A stretch of 64,000 nt of DNA from Enterococcus innesii (GTDB lineage: Bacteria; Bacillota; Bacilli; Lactobacillales; Enterococcaceae): the NCBI GenBank assembly GCA_018982785.1, contig JAHHEN010000002.1, forward strand, positions 253,001-317,000, given 5' to 3'. Made by a program: the position numbers and the translations under genes. This document shows, piece by piece, positions 9,876 to 20,080 of the stretch. How positions within the stretch are numbered: position 1 is the stretch's first letter; every line of letters begins with the position of its first letter. The notes under the pieces were generated by a model. It did no database searches and was not told where the DNA came from. It worked only from the letters and a program-made list of their open reading frames with translations.

Positions 9876-10373
9876 TTGAAGAAACTTTACATCAAACAGA
9901 AGGTTTTCAGCATCGGCGAAAAATTTACCGTCACCGATGATTTACAAAACCCTCGCTATTATGTCGAAGGCAGTTTTTTTAAGATCCCGAAAAGTTTTAC
10001 GATCTTCAATGAGCAGCAGCGACCGATCGCGGAGATCACCAAAAAAGTGTTCAGTTTATTACCGAAATTTTTTGTGGAAGTCCACGGCCAAGAAGCGATC
10101 GTTTTAGAAAAACATTTCACATTTTTTAAAGCCCGCTATTCCATCAGTGCAGAAGGCATCGATGTGGACGGCAATTGGTGGGATATGGATTTTGTGGTCA
10201 ACCGCAACGGTAAGCGAATCGCAGAGATCCACAAAAAATGGATCTCTTGGGGCGATACCTATGAAGTTGTGATCTATGAAGAAGATCTAGATGACCTGAT
10301 CATTGCATTAGTGGTAGCCATCGATCGCGTCAAAGCAGATGATGCCGCAGCGTCAAGTTCAGCAAGTAGTTAG
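9876..10373 (+). CDS. LURP-one-related (Tubby-like) family protein
   Basis: The 165-residue protein is built of repeating beta strands (FTVTDDLQNPRYYVEG, IFNEQQRPIAEITKK, ISAEGIDVDGNWWDMDF), as in the LURP-one/YxjI group, which share the Tubby-like barrel. The role of bacterial members is unknown; phospholipid binding is a guess from the fold. It starts with TTG behind AAAGGAG (9861-9867). It ends in a Ser/Ala tail and is cotranscribed with the SPFH gene. Confidence 0.75.
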   Translation: MKKLYIKQKVFSIGEKFTVTDDLQNPRYYVEGSFFKIPKSFTIFNEQQRPIAEITKKVFSLLPKFFVEVHGQEAIVLEKHFTFFKARYSISAEGIDVDGNWWDMDFVVNRNGKRIAEIHKKWISWGDTYEVVIYEEDLDDLIIALVVAIDRVKADDAAASSSASS

Positions 10374-10391
10374 AAAAAAGGAGCGATGTGC

Positions 10392-11264
10392 ATGTTATAC
10401 GGTTCGATTGAAGCAGGCGGCACAAAATTTGTGTGTGCCATTGGCGATGAAGAAATGACAATCAAGGAAAGAGTGAGCTTTCCGACAACGACACCTGAGG
10501 AAACAATGCCTTTAGTCATTGGTTTCTTCAAACAATACCAAGCAGATTTAGCAGGGATTGGGATTGGCTCATTTGGGCCCATCGATATCCATCGCGATTC
10601 TGCCACTTATGGGTACATTACCTCGACCCCGAAATTGGCATGGCAAAATTTTGATTTCATCGGTACCATGAAAAAAGAATTTCCGATCCCGATTTCTTGG
10701 ACAACAGATGTCAATGCGGCTGCCTATGGTGAGTATGTCTTCGGCAGTGGCAAAGGATTGAGTAGTGTCGTTTATTACACGATCGGTACAGGTGTTGGCG
10801 GCGGTGCCTTACAAGAAGGGCGCTTTATCGAAGGCTTTAGTCATCCAGAAATGGGGCATATGCTGGTCGTCCCTCATCCAAAAGATGACTTTGCTGGCAG
10901 CTGTCCATTTCATGGCAACTGTTTAGAAGGGATGGCTGCTGGACCCGCCATCGAAAAACGCTTAGGGAAAAAAGGGCAAGAGGTTGCAGAAGATGATCCT
11001 TATTGGGAAATCGAAGCCTCCTATATTGCTCAATGCGCCTACAATACAACCTTGATGTTTTCTCCAGATGTGATCATTTTTGGTGGTGGTGTGATGAAAC
11101 AGCGCCATATGCTGCAAAACGTCCACGACGCATTTGCAAAATTGGTCAATGGGTATGTCGAAACACCTGAGTTAAGCAAATATATCGTGACCCCAGCATT
11201 GGAAGACAACGCTGGAACGCTCGGTTGTTTGGCATTGGCTCGAGAAGCGGTCTTACATTCATAA
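10392..11264 (+). CDS. scrK: ROK-family fructokinase
   Basis: The 290-residue sugar kinase has the N-terminal phosphate loop GSIEAGGTKFVCAIG. The ROK signature region TIGTGVGGGALQEG runs on to HPEMGHM, and the zinc site is made by the spaced H/C residues in FAGSCPFHGNCLEG. The form is that of ScrK/GmuE-type fructokinases, which phosphorylate fructose to fructose 6-phosphate. No sucrose PTS gene lies near it here. ATG 10392 is chosen because AAGGAG sits eight bases upstream; ATG 10386 is only two bases from that site. Confidence 0.85.
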   Translation: MLYGSIEAGGTKFVCAIGDEEMTIKERVSFPTTTPEETMPLVIGFFKQYQADLAGIGIGSFGPIDIHRDSATYGYITSTPKLAWQNFDFIGTMKKEFPIPISWTTDVNAAAYGEYVFGSGKGLSSVVYYTIGTGVGGGALQEGRFIEGFSHPEMGHMLVVPHPKDDFAGSCPFHGNCLEGMAAGPAIEKRLGKKGQEVAEDDPYWEIEASYIAQCAYNTTLMFSPDVIIFGGGVMKQRHMLQNVHDAFAKLVNGYVETPELSKYIVTPALEDNAGTLGCLALAREAVLHS

Positions 11265-11275
11265 ACGAAAAAACG

Positions 11276-11305
11276 GATCATACTCTTCGGGTATGATCTT
11301 TTTTT
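11276..11305 (+). terminator. Intrinsic terminator after the fructokinase gene
   Basis: GATCATAC (11276-11283) pairs with GTATGATC (11291-11298) around a TCTTCGG loop, followed by seven T residues. Confidence 0.9.
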
Positions 11306-11364
11306 ACAGCTTATCAGTGGCGCTTTTGGCGACTTTTTGTATACTTAAGCTGAGGTGGAAAAGA

Positions 11365-12114
11365 ATGAAATTAGCTGTTCGAAAAAGAAAAATCGGGAAT
11401 ATTCCGGTCTTAGAAGTCGTACCAGAAGAAATGATTTATGAGCCACTGCCATTGATTATTTACTATCATGGCTGGCAGACGAGTAAAGAATTAGTGTTGA
11501 CACAAGGCAGAAAGTTGGCTAGAGAAGGTTTTCGGGTGGTATTGCCAGATGCAGCCAATCATGGGGAGCGCAAGACCCAGCTATCGGAGATTCCTTCATT
11601 AACTTTTTGGCAAAGTATCCAAACCAATCTATTTGAGTTTTCTTACTTAGTCGATTTTTTTGAAAATCTTGGTTTGGTCAACGGTCAGATCGCAGTTGGC
11701 GGAGTCTCCATGGGAGGGATGACCACGTGCGGTTTATTGTGCCAGCATCCAGAAATCACAGCGGCAGCTTGTATCATGGGTTCTCCTTCCATGTTGAAAT
11801 ACCGTGACCGCATCCAAATGCACGCTGGCGCTGCTGGGTTCTTTGTACCCGAGGATTATGGTCAGCTATTAAGCTGGATGGATGCTTACGACCTGTCTTC
11901 TCAACCAGAGAAATTAGGACAGCGTCCTCTTTTGTTTTGGCATGGTACCCAAGACGAGAAAATTCCTTATGGTGATGTGGAAGCCTTTGTGGCAGAAAAT
12001 CCAGAAGCAAATCTGCAGTTTATCTCGCGAGAAGAACGCCATCTGGTTCGTGGAGAAACGATGGATCAAGTCACAGCTTTTTTCGTGGCAGAGCTCAATA
12101 AAACCAATCCATGA
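11365..12114 (+). CDS. Alpha/beta hydrolase (YitV-like)
   Basis: The 249-residue enzyme has an oxyanion region IIYYHGWQTSKE, the nucleophile elbow GGVSMGGM (near residue 110), the acid region HGTQDEKIPYGD and a late histidine in EERHLV. This is a dienelactone-hydrolase/prolyl-oligopeptidase type esterase of unknown substrate. An upstream extension of the frame overlaps the preceding terminator, so ATG 11365 with AGGTGG upstream is preferred. It appears to stand alone. Confidence 0.78.
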   Translation: MKLAVRKRKIGNIPVLEVVPEEMIYEPLPLIIYYHGWQTSKELVLTQGRKLAREGFRVVLPDAANHGERKTQLSEIPSLTFWQSIQTNLFEFSYLVDFFENLGLVNGQIAVGGVSMGGMTTCGLLCQHPEITAAACIMGSPSMLKYRDRIQMHAGAAGFFVPEDYGQLLSWMDAYDLSSQPEKLGQRPLLFWHGTQDEKIPYGDVEAFVAENPEANLQFISREERHLVRGETMDQVTAFFVAELNKTNP

Positions 12115-12221
12115 CACGGTTTGCTCAAGGAAAAAGATTGTGTGGAAAAGTACAAGCATAAAACTCGTTTTTTGTCACGTGATAACCTATACTGTAGGGT
12201 GCAAAAAAAGGAGGAATTGGT

Positions 12222-13184
12222 TTGACATACCGCGTTTTATTATTTTATAAATACACAACAATTGAAGATCCGGAAAGCTTCGCCAAGGAGCATTTAGCAT
12301 TTGGAAAAGAAATTGGCATCAAAGGCCGTATTTTAGTAGCCAATGAAGGGATCAATGGCACGCTTTCTGGAACGGTTGAAGCAACGGATCGCTATATGGA
12401 AAAAATGGAAGCTGATCCCCGTTTTAAAGGGATTTTTTATAAGATTGACGAAGTAGAAGAGCATGCGTTTAAAAAGCTATTCGTTCGTCCGCGCAAAGAA
12501 TTGGTTTCATTGAACCTTGAAGACGACATCGATCCATTAGAAATGACTGGAAAATATTTAGATCCTAAAGCGTTCAAAGAAGCGTTGTTAGATGAAGATA
12601 CCGTGGTGATCGATGCCCGTAACGATTATGAATATGACTTAGGCCATTTCCGAGGAGCCGTTCGTCCCGATATCCGCAGCTTCCGTGAGTTGCCGCAATG
12701 GATCATCGATAATAAAGAAAAATTCATGGATAAAAAAGTCGTTACTTATTGTACTGGTGGTATCCGTTGTGAAAAATTCTCAGGCTGGCTGCTGCGAGAA
12801 GGTTTTGAAGATGTGGCCCAACTCCATGGTGGTATCTTTGCTTATGGGAATGACCCAGAAGTTCAAGGCGAGCTTTGGGATGGGAAAATGTACGTCTTTG
12901 ATGAACGCATCAGTGTGGAAATCAATCATGTAGATAAAAAAGTCATCGGCCGCGACTGGTTTGATGGCACACCTTGCGAGCGCTATGTAAACTGTGCCAA
13001 CCCAGAATGCAATCGCCAATTCTTAACTTCTGAGGAAAATCAAGCTGCCCATTTAGGTGCCTGTGGCTATGATTGTGCCATCCACGAACACAACCGTTAC
13101 GTGGAACAACATGGGATCACAGAAGCGGAAAAAGCTGAACGGTTAAAAAACTTTGCAACAAAAAACGAAACAGTCACTGCCTAA
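12222..13184 (+). CDS. trhO: tRNA uridine-34 hydroxylase TrhO (rhodanese family)
   Basis: The 320-residue protein has an N-terminal ferredoxin-like region ([19 protein letters not shown]), a rhodanese domain with the loop [15 protein letters not shown] (catalytic cysteine near residue 178) and a cysteine-rich C-terminus ([15 protein letters not shown]). This is the YceA/TrhO family, which makes 5-hydroxyuridine at tRNA wobble position 34 using prephenate-dependent or oxygen-dependent chemistry. It starts with TTG behind AAAGGAGG. Confidence 0.9.
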   Translation: MTYRVLLFYKYTTIEDPESFAKEHLAFGKEIGIKGRILVANEGINGTLSGTVEATDRYMEKMEADPRFKGIFYKIDEVEEHAFKKLFVRPRKELVSLNLEDDIDPLEMTGKYLDPKAFKEALLDEDTVVIDARNDYEYDLGHFRGAVRPDIRSFRELPQWIIDNKEKFMDKKVVTYCTGGIRCEKFSGWLLREGFEDVAQLHGGIFAYGNDPEVQGELWDGKMYVFDERISVEINHVDKKVIGRDWFDGTPCERYVNCANPECNRQFLTSEENQAAHLGACGYDCAIHEHNRYVEQHGITEAEKAERLKNFATKNETVTA

Positions 13185-13221
13185 ACCGACAACTGTTTCA
13201 CAGAAAATGAATGATTAAAAG

Positions 13222-13287
13222 AGTCGCACGTGAGTCCGAAAACTGGCTTAGCTCAGTCAAGTTTTCAATCTTCCGTGCGACTTTTTT
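13222..13287 (+). terminator. Long branched terminator after trhO
   Basis: AGTCGCACG (13222-13230) pairs with CGTGCGACT (13274-13282), followed by T residues. An inner stem, GAAAACT (13238-13244) with AGTTTTC (13260-13266), lies inside it. Length is unusual for a terminator, but the position fits. Confidence 0.85.
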
Positions 13288-13450
13288 GAATGAACAAAGT
13301 TGGAAACGACCGTTTTTTAATTATCTGAAAAATCTAACTATTCCAATTGTTCTTTTTTCTTTCCTATCGAGAAAAAACGCAAGGCTCTCGCATATTTCAC
13401 GATTTTAGAGTAAACTATACCTAATTGTGGAAGAGGAAAGAGGAATTCAG

Positions 13451-14389
13451 ATGAAAATTGTTATTGCTGGTGCAGGTGCTATGGGCAGCCGTTTTGCTAT
13501 TATGTTAAAAAGAGGCGGAAATGACGTCACGTTGATCGACGGCTGGCCGGCGCATATCGAAGCGATCCGTGAACACGGATTACGAGCGAACTTAAACGGT
13601 GAAGAGATCGCAGTCCCTTTTTCGATCTATTCGCAAAATGAGATCCCAACGACTGTACAAGCAGACTTGATCCTGGTCTTTACTAAAGCGATGCAACTGG
13701 ATCAAATGATGCAAACGATCAAACCGATGATTGGCGAGAAAACGAAAGTCTTATGCTTATTAAACGGGATCGGTCATGAGGACACGATTGAAAAATATGT
13801 CAGCACGGATAAAATCTTTTTAGGAAATACCATTTGGACGGCGGACTTGATTGGTCCTGGTAATGTTCGCTTGTTTGGGGATGGTTCTGTAGAACTGCAA
13901 AATATCGAATCGGGGAAAGAAGAAGATGCCCGTCAATTGGCGGCAGTCTTGGCTGATGCTGGGTTGAATGCGTCTTATTCTGAGAACATCCGTTACTCCA
14001 TCTATCGCAAAGCCTGTGTCAACGGCACCCTAAATGGCTTGTGTTCGATTTTAAATGTGAATATTGCCCAATTCGGACAAACCTCAACGGCGCGTGCGAT
14101 GGTCCAAACGATTGTGGAAGAATTTGCGGCAGTTGCTGCCCATGAATCTGTTGAACTGGATGTATCCGAAGTAGTCCACCATATTGAGGAAACCTATGAT
14201 CCAGAAGGCATCGGAATGCACTATCCATCCATGTATCAAGATTTGATCAATAATCATCGCAAAACCGAGATCGATTATATCAATGGCGCAATCTCACGAA
14301 AAGGCCGCAAGTACCAAGTCCCAACGCCTTATTGCGACTTTTTGACTCAAATGATCCATGCTAAGGAAGATATTTTAGCAGCAGAATAA
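13451..14389 (+). CDS. panE: 2-dehydropantoate 2-reductase (ketopantoate reductase)
   Basis: The 312-residue protein begins with the NADPH-binding motif MKIVIAGAGAMGSRF. It has the family features KAMQLDQMM, the conserved lysine region RKACVNGTLNGLCSILN and a late helical domain ending SRKGRKYQVPTPY. It would reduce ketopantoate to pantoate for coenzyme A synthesis, but panB, panC and panD are not near it, and this fold also includes other 2-oxoacid reductases. GAGGAATTCAG precedes ATG 13451. Confidence 0.85.
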   Translation: MKIVIAGAGAMGSRFAIMLKRGGNDVTLIDGWPAHIEAIREHGLRANLNGEEIAVPFSIYSQNEIPTTVQADLILVFTKAMQLDQMMQTIKPMIGEKTKVLCLLNGIGHEDTIEKYVSTDKIFLGNTIWTADLIGPGNVRLFGDGSVELQNIESGKEEDARQLAAVLADAGLNASYSENIRYSIYRKACVNGTLNGLCSILNVNIAQFGQTSTARAMVQTIVEEFAAVAAHESVELDVSEVVHHIEETYDPEGIGMHYPSMYQDLINNHRKTEIDYINGAISRKGRKYQVPTPYCDFLTQMIHAKEDILAAE

Positions 14390-14415
14390 CCTAAGTAAAT
14401 ATGGTCTTAAAATGA

Positions 14416-14450
14416 AAAAACGGCGTATCCTTTTAGGGTTCGCCGTTTTT
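14416..14450 (+). terminator. Intrinsic terminator after panE
   Basis: AAAAACGGCG (14416-14425) and CGCCGTTTTT (14441-14450) form a stem with a 15-base loop and a T run. Confidence 0.85.
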
Positions 14451-14496
14451 GGTCCATTTATTGAAAATATGTTGAAGAGTGCATTCAAAGGTGACG

Positions 14497-15285
14497 CTAT
14501 TGTGCAGGCAGATCCGCCATAAACCGTTCGCTACCTTGAAAGACCGCTAATTGATTGACACCAAAGGAACGCAGCAGATCGCTCATCGCTGCAAAATCTA
14601 ACCGATAGTCACTGGCTTTATGGGCATCAGAACCGAGGGTGAACAATTTCCCACCGACACTTTGATACAGCGGGATAGCATATTGATAAAGGTGGGCATT
14701 TTGATAGGGGCCAAAACTCTTAGCGTTGATTTCCATCGCTAAGTCGCGGGCAACGATTTTTTTGAAGATCGTCGTTAACTCTGTTTCAAAATGGGCGGCC
14801 AATTCCTCAGCTGTAAATTGGAAACGTCGCAAGCCATAATCAAAGTGGGTCACGATATGTCCGTCAGAAAACGAGTCCAACACGTGGGCCATTTGGTCAA
14901 AGTATTGTTTGGCAACTGCAAATTTGTCCTTCGTCAACACGGCATCGTCCATATAATCAAAGGTACCGTTTTGATGGATACTGATCAATTTCAAGTCATA
15001 AGGATGGCTTTCAAGATAGCGCAAGATTTCTTGTTCTTGACCAGGCACGACACCAATCTCGATGCCTTTTAAGAGTTTCGTCGCTGTGGTCTCTTGCAGC
15101 TTCTGGTGGGTATTTACTAGTAATTCGTAGTCAGGAATATCATCACGGAATCCCGAATAGGGGTTCTTCAAATCGAAATGATCTGTCGCAACGAAGTAGG
15201 CAGGCTGGTAAGCTAGATAATTCTCAAACTGTTCATCTGAATCAAAAGACAAAAATGTATGCAGATGTTGATCATAATAATTCAT
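14497..15285 (-). CDS. PHP-domain histidinol-phosphatase-type phosphatase
   Basis: The 262-residue protein begins MNYYDQHLHTFLSFDS, with the HxH metal motif of PHP phosphoesterases, followed by ATDHFDL, GIEIGVV, HQNGTFDYMD and SDAHKASDYR, which supply further metal ligands. The HisK/HisJ family removes phosphate from histidinol phosphate. No his genes are nearby, so another substrate is possible. AAAGGAG lies eight bases before ATG 15285. It is divergent from the AraC gene. Confidence 0.82.
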   Translation of the reverse strand: MNYYDQHLHTFLSFDSDEQFENYLAYQPAYFVATDHFDLKNPYSGFRDDIPDYELLVNTHQKLQETTATKLLKGIEIGVVPGQEQEILRYLESHPYDLKLISIHQNGTFDYMDDAVLTKDKFAVAKQYFDQMAHVLDSFSDGHIVTHFDYGLRRFQFTAEELAAHFETELTTIFKKIVARDLAMEINAKSFGPYQNAHLYQYAIPLYQSVGGKLFTLGSDAHKASDYRLDFAAMSDLLRSFGVNQLAVFQGSERFMADLPAQ

Positions 15286-15417
15286 AAACAAGACTCCTTT
15301 TCTTGAATACGATACCACAAAAAAGCAGAAGAAACTATGATTGGCTGAGAAAAGGTTTTCTCTTGGACAATTTTTCGCTTATAATAAATAAGAATAGAGC
15401 GAAGGAGTCGGTCAGCC

Positions 15418-16284
15418 ATGAGTATGTACCTTGAAATTCCTGAATTTGAAAGTGAATTTCGTTTTCGAACGTTTCTAAATGATGGGTTGACCATCGTTTA
15501 CCCCCATGTCCATAAAGAAATCGAGATCATTTACGCTAAGCGCGGCACGGTGAATATTGGTGTTGACGATACGATCATTGAGTTGGAGGAAGGGGATCTG
15601 TATCTTTTTTCCAGCGGGCAACCCCACTATTTTCTAGCATCGCCTGAGAGTGAACGCTATGTCTATCAATTTGATATGCAGCTTTTTGAAGAGCCGTTGC
15701 TTCGAGAAAATGAAGTATCCTTGATGACACTCTTTGAAGAAGGGGAGCCCCACAGTAAAAATTGGCCAACGAGTTTTACGGAAAAAATAACAGGTCTCTT
15801 GATCGAGTTGTATCAGTTGGAAGAAGAAAATGTTGTTGGGAAGCGTTATTTGACTCTCGGGCTGCTTTACCAGTTGATCGGGGAGTGCTATCAAGGTTTG
15901 CCAAAGCGCAAACAAGCCGTCAATCCGCTAAAACGAACGGCCGCACAATACAAAGAAACCTTGCAGCGTCTGAATGATGTCTTTGAGTACATCGAATCTC
16001 ATTACCAAGAAGTCTTGACGATGGAGGACACCGCAAGACATGTAGGGTTTAGTCCCCATTATTTCACGCGTTTCTTTAAAACCAATACTGGCAAGACCTT
16101 CATGCAATTTTTGACGGAATACCGCATCAATCAAGCCAAATTTATCTTGGCAAACGAAAAGATCCCAATGGCAGAAGTCGCCGAAAAAGCAGGCTTTGCT
16201 AGTGTCAAAACATTTCACCATGTCTTTAAGGAAGCCGTTGGTCAATCACCGTTGCAGTACCAGAAACAACTGAATCAAAATTGA
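15418..16284 (+). CDS. AraC-family transcriptional regulator
   Basis: The 288-residue protein has an N-terminal cupin-like sensor (VYPHVHKEIEIIYAKRG, ELEEGDLYLFSSGQPHYF) and a C-terminal double helix-turn-helix (MEDTARHVGFSPHYFTRFFK and MAEVAEKAGFASVKTFHHVF). Such regulators activate sugar genes in response to a ligand. It lies directly upstream of the oxidoreductase/isomerase operon on the same strand, so that operon is its likely target. AAGGAG precedes the start by ten bases and TATAAT lies at 15380-15385. Confidence 0.88.
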   Translation: MSMYLEIPEFESEFRFRTFLNDGLTIVYPHVHKEIEIIYAKRGTVNIGVDDTIIELEEGDLYLFSSGQPHYFLASPESERYVYQFDMQLFEEPLLRENEVSLMTLFEEGEPHSKNWPTSFTEKITGLLIELYQLEEENVVGKRYLTLGLLYQLIGECYQGLPKRKQAVNPLKRTAAQYKETLQRLNDVFEYIESHYQEVLTMEDTARHVGFSPHYFTRFFKTNTGKTFMQFLTEYRINQAKFILANEKIPMAEVAEKAGFASVKTFHHVFKEAVGQSPLQYQKQLNQN

Positions 16285-16287
16285 TAG

Positions 16288-16325
16288 AAACAGCCGATGA
16301 GCCTTTGCTTGTCGACTGTTTTTTT
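16288..16325 (+). terminator. Terminator after the AraC gene
   Basis: AAACAG-CGA (from 16288) pairs with TCG-CTGTTT (to 16321) and runs into T residues. It separates the regulator from the following operon. Confidence 0.7.
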
Positions 16326-16472
16326 GTCAATTTGGCACTATTTTTTTCTCGATAGTGTTTTTTTAATCGCTTTGCATAAATTGTGGAGTGGTTCTTTTTG
16401 TTAAAGTTTCATAAGATAATTTTCGGGAATTTTTTCAATGGAAACTGGGAAGAACTGCTTTCGATGTTTCGC

Positions 16473-16507
16473 TATAATGAGGAGGTAGAAAATAATAAGC
16501 GTTTTCA
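16473..16507 (+). promoter_or_regulatory. Promoter -10 and cre-like site before the oxidoreductase operon
   Basis: A perfect TATAAT is at 16473-16478, with no good -35, which suits an activator-dependent promoter. Sixteen bases on, 16494-16507 read on the minus strand is TGAAAACGCTTATT. It matches the CcpA cre consensus TGWAARCGNTWNCW at 13 of 14 positions. At this place, just after the transcription start, CcpA would act as a roadblock. Confidence 0.6.
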
Positions 16508-16518
16508 GGAGGAAAGAT

Positions 16519-17593
16519 ATGACAGTTAAAGTTGGAATCATTGGGGTGCGGTGGGATCGCTAACGGCAAGCACATGCCTGCCTTGTCTCAAGTAGAAGAA
16601 GTAGAAATGGTTGCCTTTTGTGATCTGCTGGTTGAACGTGCAGTTGAAGCGAAATCAGCATTTGGGACCGAAGATGCCCAAGTATTCAGCGATTATCAAG
16701 AAATGTTGGCACAAGCTGATCTAGATGTGATCCATGTGTGTACACCAAACGCCTCACATGCTGAGTTGACGATTGCTGCACTAGAAGCAGATTGTCATGT
16801 CATGTGTGAAAAACCAATGGCAAAAACAGCGGCAGAAGCCAAAGCAATGATCGAAGCAGCCAATAGAACAGGAAAAAAACTCACGATCGGCTACCAAAAC
16901 CGTTTTAGAAAAGATTCTCGTTATCTTCATGAAGTGTGCGCCGAAGGACAATTAGGAAACATTTATTTTGGGAAAGCTCATGCGATCCGTCGTCGGGCTG
17001 TGCCAACTTGGGGTGTTTTCCTTGATGAAGAGGCGCAAGGTGGCGGTCCGTTGATTGATATCGGTACCCACGCATTGGATCTGACCTTATGGATGATGAA
17101 CAATTACAAACCAAAATTTGTTGTCGGAAAAGCGTATCATGAGTTGTCGCAAACCAAAAATGCCGCAAATGCTTGGGGCCCTTGGGACCCAGAGAAATTC
17201 TCAGTAGAAGATTCGGCCTTTGGTTTTGTGGTCATGGAAGATGGCGCAACGATTTTCTTAGAAGCCAGCTGGGCGCTCAACAGCTTGGATGTGAAAGAAG
17301 CCAAAACGACACTGATGGGTAGCAAAGCCGGTGCGGATATGAACAACGGTTTGACCATCAATGGGGAAGACCACAGCTTGCTGTATGAAAAAAATATCGA
17401 ACTTGAAACAGGCGGCGTTGATTTTTATGAAGGAAACGGGGAGACGCCAGAAATTTTAGAAGCACAATCGTGGATCCATGCGATCATCAACGATACCGAA
17501 CCAGTGGTCAAACCTGAAGAAGCAATGGTCGTGACGGAGATTTTAGAAGCGATCTACAAATCATCGCAAACCGGTGAGCCAGTCTACCTATAA
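16519..17593 (+). CDS. Gfo/Idh/MocA oxidoreductase 1 (frame broken by one base)
   Basis: An NAD(P)-dependent sugar oxidoreductase. After removal of one G from the run 16543-16546, the start reads VGIIGCGGIANGKHMP, a classical Rossmann motif, and the protein has 357 residues. MCEKPMAKTAAEAK carries the family EKP lysine. GPLIDIGTHALDLTLWMM supplies the catalytic-side Asp/His motif. AGGAGG precedes ATG 16519. It is the first gene of a five-gene operon. Substrate unknown; likely a sugar or glycoside. The break is probably a sequencing error. Confidence 0.87.
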
Positions 17594-17623
17594 GAACTGC
17601 TGGAAGAAAAGGAGCGAGCATAA

Positions 17624-18376
17624 ATGACAAAACCGAAAATCGCTTTACAGCTTTGGAGTATTCAAGAGGACTGCAAGACAGACCTTTTTGAAGCGTTGAA
17701 AACAGTAAAACAAAACGGCTATGACGGTGTTGAATTTGCTGGTTATCATGGACATAGTGCTGCACAGATCAAAGAAATGCTGGAGCAGTTGGATTTGGCG
17801 GTCGCGGCTTCCCATATCCCGTTTGAAGCATTGCAAGATCGTTTTGAAGAAACCGTCGCTTTTGAAAAAACGATTGGCAATCAACGGATCGTGATTCCGT
17901 ATGCCAGCTTTGATTCTTTGGAAAAATGGCAAGCCTTTGCTGCGGAGCTGACCCAGATCATCCAAAAATTGCAAGCAGAAGGGCTGACTTGCTACTACCA
18001 CAATCATGCCCATGAATTTACTGAAGTTGCTGGAGAATCTATGATCGATGAACTGATCAAAGACAATCCGCAACTGCGTTTGGAAGCCGACCTTTACTGG
18101 TTAGTCTTTGCAAATGTGGCTGTTTTACCTTGGCTAAAGGAACGCGAAACGAAGATCGGCTTGGTTCATATCAAAGATATGCAAGAGCAGCCGCAGGAAA
18201 GCACCGAGATCGGCAATGGGATTTTACCAATTAAGTCGTATGTAGAAGCAGCTAAAGCATTAGCACTACCATGGCTGATCGTCGAGCAGGAAGCTTTTCA
18301 AAAATTCGCTCCTTTAGAAGCCAGCGGGATTGATTATCTGCAATTAAAAAACATCGTAGAGGAGGTCTACCAATGA
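17624..18376 (+). CDS. Sugar phosphate isomerase/epimerase (TIM barrel) 1
   Basis: The 250-residue protein fits the xylose-isomerase-like TIM-barrel family (IolE/DUF-type). [15 protein letters not shown] is the first strand, YYHNHAHEF holds likely metal-site histidines, [11 protein letters not shown] follows, and LVHIKDM closes the metal site. Family members act as isomerases, epimerases or dehydratases, and some cleave 3-keto-glycosides. Its stop overlaps the next start by four bases. Confidence 0.85.
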   Translation: MTKPKIALQLWSIQEDCKTDLFEALKTVKQNGYDGVEFAGYHGHSAAQIKEMLEQLDLAVAASHIPFEALQDRFEETVAFEKTIGNQRIVIPYASFDSLEKWQAFAAELTQIIQKLQAEGLTCYYHNHAHEFTEVAGESMIDELIKDNPQLRLEADLYWLVFANVAVLPWLKERETKIGLVHIKDMQEQPQESTEIGNGILPIKSYVEAAKALALPWLIVEQEAFQKFAPLEASGIDYLQLKNIVEEVYQ

Positions 18377-19092
18377 TCCATGTTACGGTATGGAACGAGT
18401 TTCGTCATGAAAAAACGAATGAGGCCGTCCAAAAAATGTATCCAGAAGGAATCCATGGTCAAATTGCCAAGTTTTTAGCAGAGGATGATTTCCAAGTGCG
18501 AACGGCGACCCTTGATGAACCAGAACACGGATTGACGGAGCAAGTATTGGCTGACACGGATGTGTTGGTTTGGTGGGGCCATATGGCGCATGAAGAAGTC
18601 GATGATGCTATCGTTGCTCGTGTGCAGCAGCGTGTATGGGAAGGAATGGGACTGATCGTCTTGCATTCTGGCCACTTTTCGAAAATCTTTAAAACGTTGA
18701 TGGGAACGTCGTGCGATTTGAAATGGCGGGTAGACGATCAGCATGCGCGGATCTGGAATGTTAATCCAAGCCACCCAATCGCTGAAGGAGTCGGCGAATG
18801 GATCGAACTAGAGCAAGAGGAAATGTATGGCGAGCACTTTGATATTCCAGCGCCGGATGAATTGATCTTTGTCAGCTGGTTCCCTGGTGGTGAAGTTTTC
18901 CGAAGCGGCTGTACATTCCGCCGTGGGAATGGCAAAATCTTCTATTTCCAGCCTGGTCATGAGACATTCCCAAGCTATTACAATCCCAAAGTGCAAAAAG
19001 TGATCCAAAATGCGGCTCGCTGGTGTGCACCAACAGAAAATCGTTACCCAACGTATGGGCATTTTCAAGCAATTGAGGAGGAAAGAAAATGA
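18373..19092 (+). CDS. ThuA-like (trehalose utilisation) domain protein
   Basis: The 239-residue protein has the ThuA fold, related to class I glutamine amidotransferases: [13 protein letters not shown] at the start, [35 protein letters not shown] and a late [17 protein letters not shown]. ThuA proteins occur with Gfo/Idh oxidoreductases in disaccharide and 3-keto-sugar routes; the exact reaction is not settled. It overlaps both neighbours by four bases, so all three are translated together. Confidence 0.85.
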   Translation: MIHVTVWNEFRHEKTNEAVQKMYPEGIHGQIAKFLAEDDFQVRTATLDEPEHGLTEQVLADTDVLVWWGHMAHEEVDDAIVARVQQRVWEGMGLIVLHSGHFSKIFKTLMGTSCDLKWRVDDQHARIWNVNPSHPIAEGVGEWIELEQEEMYGEHFDIPAPDELIFVSWFPGGEVFRSGCTFRRGNGKIFYFQPGHETFPSYYNPKVQKVIQNAARWCAPTENRYPTYGHFQAIEEERK

Positions 19093-20056
19093 AATTAGGT
19101 GTTTTTACCCCGTTATTCAATCAACTTAGCTTTGAAGAAATGATCGATGAAGTAGCGAAAAAAGGGCTCCAAACCGTTGAGATCGGTACCGGTGGTTCTC
19201 CCGGCAATGCCCACTTAGACATTGACCGTTTACTAGCAAGTGAAGCAGAGCGAAAAGAATACTTAGCGAAATTAGCTGATAAAGGATTGGAAATCTCAGC
19301 TTTGAGCTGTCACAACAACCCAATCTCTCCATTAAAAGCAGAAGCGCAAGAAGCCGATGAACTTTTGCGCAAAACCATCAAATTAGCCAGCTTAATGAAT
19401 GTACCTGTTGTGAACGGATTTTCAGGCGTTTCAGGCGGAAATGCAACAGATACGCAAGTCAACTGGCCAGTATTGCCATGGCCAACGGAATACGATGACA
19501 ATTATAATTATCAATGGGAACAAAAACTGATTCCTTATTGGAAAGGCATCAACACGGAAGCGGAAGCGGCTGGTGTTAAAATCGGGATCGAACTTCATGG
19601 CGGCTTTTTGGCACATACTCCTTATACGATGTTGAAACTGCGAGATGCTGCGGGGAAAGCCATCGGCTGTAACTTGGATCCAAGTCATTTATGGTGGCAA
19701 GGGATCGACCCAGTGGCAGCGGTCAAAATCTTAGGGAAGCCGATGCGATCCATCACTTCCATGCCAAAGATACGTATTTGGACCAAGACAATATCAACAT
19801 GTATGGCTTGACGGACATGCAGCCATATAGCAATGTCAAAACCCGAGCTTGGACCTTCCGTTCAGTCGGTTGCGGCCACAGCTTACAAGTCTGGTCAGAT
19901 ATTATTTCTGCGCTTAGAATTTATGGGTATGATTATGTCTTGAGTATTGAACATGAAGATCCAATCATGTCCATTGATGAAGGACTGACTCGTGCCATCA
20001 GTAACTTGAAGACGATTATGATCCGTGAAGAAGCTTCATCCATGTGGTGGGCATAA
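19089..20056 (+). CDS. Sugar phosphate isomerase/epimerase (TIM barrel) 2 (frame broken)
   Basis: The first part ([20 protein letters not shown] to [20 protein letters not shown]) and the second ([19 protein letters not shown] to the end) join if one G is restored at the GGG 19734-19736, giving 322 residues. Likely metal ligands are in [24 protein letters not shown] and SIEHEDP. The second copy of this fold in the operon is clearly different from the first in sequence and length, so the two probably catalyse different steps. The break is probably a sequencing error. Confidence 0.85.
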
Positions 20057-20080
20057 GAAGAAAACCGAGGAGTGTCAGAC